Origin: Sweltsa coloradensis
Lineage: Eukaryota > Arthropoda > Insecta > Plecoptera > Chloroperlidae
Assembly (NCBI GenBank): GCA_024449915.1
Contig: JAMZAV010000353.1
Coordinates: forward strand, 124,001 to 188,000
Reading direction: 5' to 3'
Length of the DNA: 64,000 nt
Made by a program: the position numbers and the translations under genes
Shown here: positions 61,360 to 64,000 of the stretch, one piece after another
Layout: every line of letters begins with the position of its first letter
How positions within the stretch are numbered: the first letter of the stretch is position 1
The notes under the pieces: model-generated
The model's input: only the letters and a program-made list of their open reading frames with translations
Database searches by the model: none
Told to the model about the DNA's origin: nothing

Positions 61360-63951
61360 TTACAAGGCTCGTGTACTGAATACGCATAAGGCGCTCTCTA
61401 AGTTAGTGCACGCCACGTCGGTCACACAGCCGGAGTTGGAGGCCACGTTGTTCTTGTACAAGAGACAGTCCTCAGTGTTGCTGGCGTCCATGTTGGGCCT
61501 CTGAGGACACCAGAGAGGACGCACGCTGCTCCCTAGAACATGACGTGTAGATTGTTAGCTCTGTGGATAGTGTAAAACCATTTTCAAAGTCAAAAAGTAG
61601 TAGAAAAAAGTGAAAATTAAATTGGATTCATAATTTGTATAACAAATAATTAAAAGACTAGTTATATAGCAATGCCAGAGGGGCCGCGCGCATAAACCGT
61701 ATAACGCGCGTTGCCCTGTTCATGCGCGTACGGCCAGCCGTGGTCCCGCCGTTCTATGTGAAGTCATGATACACTTCAAGTTCACCAATTCGCCCACAGA
61801 TAGCGCCACACTGAACTAATATGTATTAATAATAATAATAATAATAATATATTTATTGGTCCTTAATTGATCATTACAATGATATTGGACAGGTCAACAA
61901 TATAACACACAAAGAGTAAGCACTACAATACAATACAAGAAAAACAAGTCAACAAAGATTTAAGATTTAAGATGTTCAGGTATTCATTGACAGAATAAAA
62001 CGGATTGTTAGTTAAAAATCTCTTCAGTTCAGTCTTAAAACTTATCACATTGTTCTTCTTTAAGTATTTGGGCAGCTTGTTATATAATTTAGCGCCTGAG
62101 ATATCAGTCGCATACAAGATAGGTTTAGGTGATGCTCTCCAATTTTAAAATTGTCTCTGTTCCTAGTAAAATGGTCATGGCAATCACCGTTAGTCGTTGT
62201 TAGCTTGTCATTATTTAAAACATATAAAATTGCATTGTAAATGTACAGGCAGGGCAAAGTTAAAATCTGCAGGTCTTTAAATAATTCCCTACAGTGAGTA
62301 TAACTGCTGACATGAGACATGTGCCGTACAGCCCTTATTTGTAGTCTAGTGTGGGGTGACAACCCCCAGCATACAATCCCATACTGTAGTCTGGACTGGA
62401 TATATGCAAAGTAAACTAATTTGACAACACGTAGACTGCATACATCCATCAGTCTTTTATAAGGTAACATCCTCCTGCAAGTTTTTTACTCCCATAATTA
62501 ATGTGTATGCCCCAGTCCAGCACATTGTCAACAAAAACACCAAGACAATTGGGTCACATCAACTTCAACAATAGAATGAGATTTAATATAAACAAGAGGA
62601 CTTCTGTCATATTTTTTTGTTTTGTTTTAAACTGCATCAACAATGTTTTATCAGCATTAATAAAAAGTTCATTATCATCACACCATACAACCATTTGATT
62701 AGCAGCCAGCCTGCTTTCAGAATACAACGACTCAAGATCAAGTTTACTAATTAAGTCATTCGAATCATCTGCATATAGAGTAATTTTACCCATATTACCG
62801 AATCTGTCAAGTCGTTTATGAAAACGATAAAAACAAAGGTGATAGCACCGAGCCTTGCGGTAGCGCCTAAACTTAACTTCACTTCTTTTGAAAAGTTGTT
62901 TCTAAATTACCAGATATACAAACAATTTGGCTACGATCTTCTAGGTACGATTTATCCAGGAATGAGGTTTCCCCGCAATTCCCTTTTAAGAAAACCATGC
63001 AGTTCTCTACGCTTCGCTTCTAGCTTTACCGGCCAATGTTGCCGCCGCCGCAACTGCTCGTATCTCAGATCGTTTTTTGTCAGTTACACGGTTTATGCTC
63101 GCGGCTCCTCGTTTATTGTTGTACATCAGCTTTATATGACTTATATAATATTATGATTTGTCCTTTTTTTTCAATCCACTCATGATAGGTAATACTCAAT
63201 TGTTATGTTTAAACAATGTGCAATCAACTTTGAAGGTAATGAAAATGCCGAAACAATGTTAAGGAAAATCGATAGGGTAGAAAGCACGCGTGCCTTTTCT
63301 ACTTCGGTGATTTGATATCTATGATTTTAATATGCACACAAATATTATTCTTTGTTGAAATTTCACCATGTTTCGTCGGCGGGGGGAGGGGTGGGGGCGG
63401 GGGGACGATCGGAAATAATGTAAATTCTGTAAAACATTTCATGAAGTTAAAGTTTCATTTCTTGCTATATGTTTTAAGTGCGTGTACAAAATTGCACGTA
63501 ACATGTTTTATATTTGTGTTTGGGAACACTAATTGAAGCTTAATATACGATTGGTAGATATCCATCTTATGTTCTTAGAGTTAAGATGACTGATAGATTT
63601 CAAAATAAGTCTGTATGTTTGTAATTAGGTTTAAAATAGGCTATAATAAAATATAGTGTAACACATAATTCATGTTGAAATCTTATCTTTACTAGCCCGA
63701 GCTAGGCTTTATTCTACCTTCTATGTCCACGAACTTCCCCTCTACATTGATGTCGTTGGCCCCCAGGTAGAAGGCGGCACTGCCACCTCCGGTCACTGAG
63801 CGGATCAGCGTGGCAACAGCGAGACGCTGAGTCTCATTGGCGAAGTACAACAAGTCGCCGTCTTCCTCGACGCAGGCGCTGAGGGCGTCGAAGTAGTTCA
63901 TCTTGGAGCTGATCACCTTCACGTAGCCCACTCCGGTCAACATCTTGTATT
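61360..63951 (-). CDS. Lectin-like gene 3: CTLD exons of a third paralog (partial)
   Basis: Two minus-strand exons, 63951-63718 and 61532-61360 (TAA), joined by a GT-AG intron in phase 1, as in genes 1 and 2. The first encodes TGVGYVKVISSKMNYFDAL, then DGDLLYF, FYLGAND and EGKFVDIEG. The second encodes SSVRPLWCPQ, EDCLLYKNN, GCVTDVAC and SALCVF, then ends. Together they form one CTLD of about 135 residues. The EPN position reads RPN and no WND is present. Identity to genes 1 and 2 is low but the exon layout matches. Upstream exons (signal, sushi, linkers, if present) lie beyond 64000. Confidence 0.8.
61825..62990 (-). mobile_element. 5'-truncated non-LTR retrotransposon (LINE) in lectin gene 3 intron
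   Basis: Minus-strand reading gives, in pieces, a reverse transcriptase: SFLDKSYLEDRSQIVCISG near 62900-62980, then VFINDL near 62810, the catalytic box LYADDSNDL near 62770, WCDDNELFINADKT near 62660, and a C-terminal part at 62470-61923 (YIQSRLQYGIVCWG, LFKDLQILTLPCLYIY, LYNKLPKYLKK). Frames change between pieces, so it is dead. The 3' end has an (ATT)n tail at about 61850-61826. The domain order and the C-terminal LFK..ILTLP..Y pattern fit a Jockey/CR1-like LINE; exact clade unassigned. The 5' end is truncated inside the RT. Confidence 0.85.
61826..61851. repeat. (AAT)n microsatellite, LINE tail
   Basis: About eight AAT repeats directly next to the LINE 3' end, as expected for a short tandem tail of a non-LTR element. 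Confidence 0.8.
62991..63717. other. Remaining intron of lectin gene 3
   Basis: No gene. A G-rich stretch lies at about 63379-63405. Confidence 0.45.
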
Positions 63952-64000
63952 CTAAAGCGAGGAGACGAGATCAGCAGGTGAACGGTAGGTAATCAATCAC

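Overview
The window is eukaryotic nuclear DNA, most likely from an arthropod and probably an insect. It is strongly AT-rich, its genes are split by GT-AG introns, the one clear core promoter is a TATA box plus an arthropod-type TCAGT initiator, and tRNA-derived SINE-like repeats, a Ty3/Gypsy element, a non-LTR retrotransposon and MITE-like repeats lie throughout. I cannot name the species from the sequence.

From 0 to 12 kb I find no convincing protein gene. This part holds an 81-bp minisatellite (119-449), a long near-palindrome of about 577 bp (1840-2416), a diverged local duplication (6031-6545), a MITE-like repeat (6833-7604) and four tandem copies of a 677-bp unit (8373-11080). Each 677-bp unit contains a hairpin and a tRNA-like module. 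A SINE-like element follows at 11095-11229.

From 12.0 to 15.7 kb there is a complete six-exon secreted trypsin (252 aa) on the plus strand, with TATA box, initiator, full catalytic triad, Asp at the S1 site and a downstream poly(A) signal. From 15.7 to 27.4 kb the DNA is mostly non-coding. It has one weak two-exon small-gene candidate (16830-17436), short dispersed repeats and several long C or G runs.

From 27.4 to 64 kb lies a tandem cluster of three paralogous secreted lectin-like genes on the minus strand. Genes 1 and 2 share an architecture: signal-peptide exon, CCP/sushi exon, two short Ser/Thr/Gly/Ala linker exons and two exons that make one C-type-lectin-like domain (CTLD). Gene 1 (28244-49868) is intact and encodes 268 aa. 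Gene 2 (51445-55639) is nearly identical in layout but has a one-base insertion in its sushi exon. Gene 3 (61360-63951 and beyond) shows only its two CTLD exons; the rest lies past the window end. The flanks and introns of genes 1 and 2 are also homologous, so a whole segment was duplicated.

Intron 1 is about 1.5 kb in gene 2 but about 18.8 kb in gene 1. The extra length is a 66-bp satellite array of roughly 10.7 kb, a Ty3/Gypsy element (31669-36638) inserted into that array with a 5-bp target duplication, and a second MITE-like copy. The last intron of gene 3 carries a 5'-truncated non-LTR retrotransposon. Between genes 2 and 3 lie a 54-bp minisatellite and an inverted pair of about 140-bp repeats with tRNA-like sequences between them.

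The two gene systems are secreted or extracellular: one probably digestive protease and a cluster of probably carbohydrate- or ligand-binding, possibly immune-type lectin-like proteins. Nothing in the sequence links them functionally.
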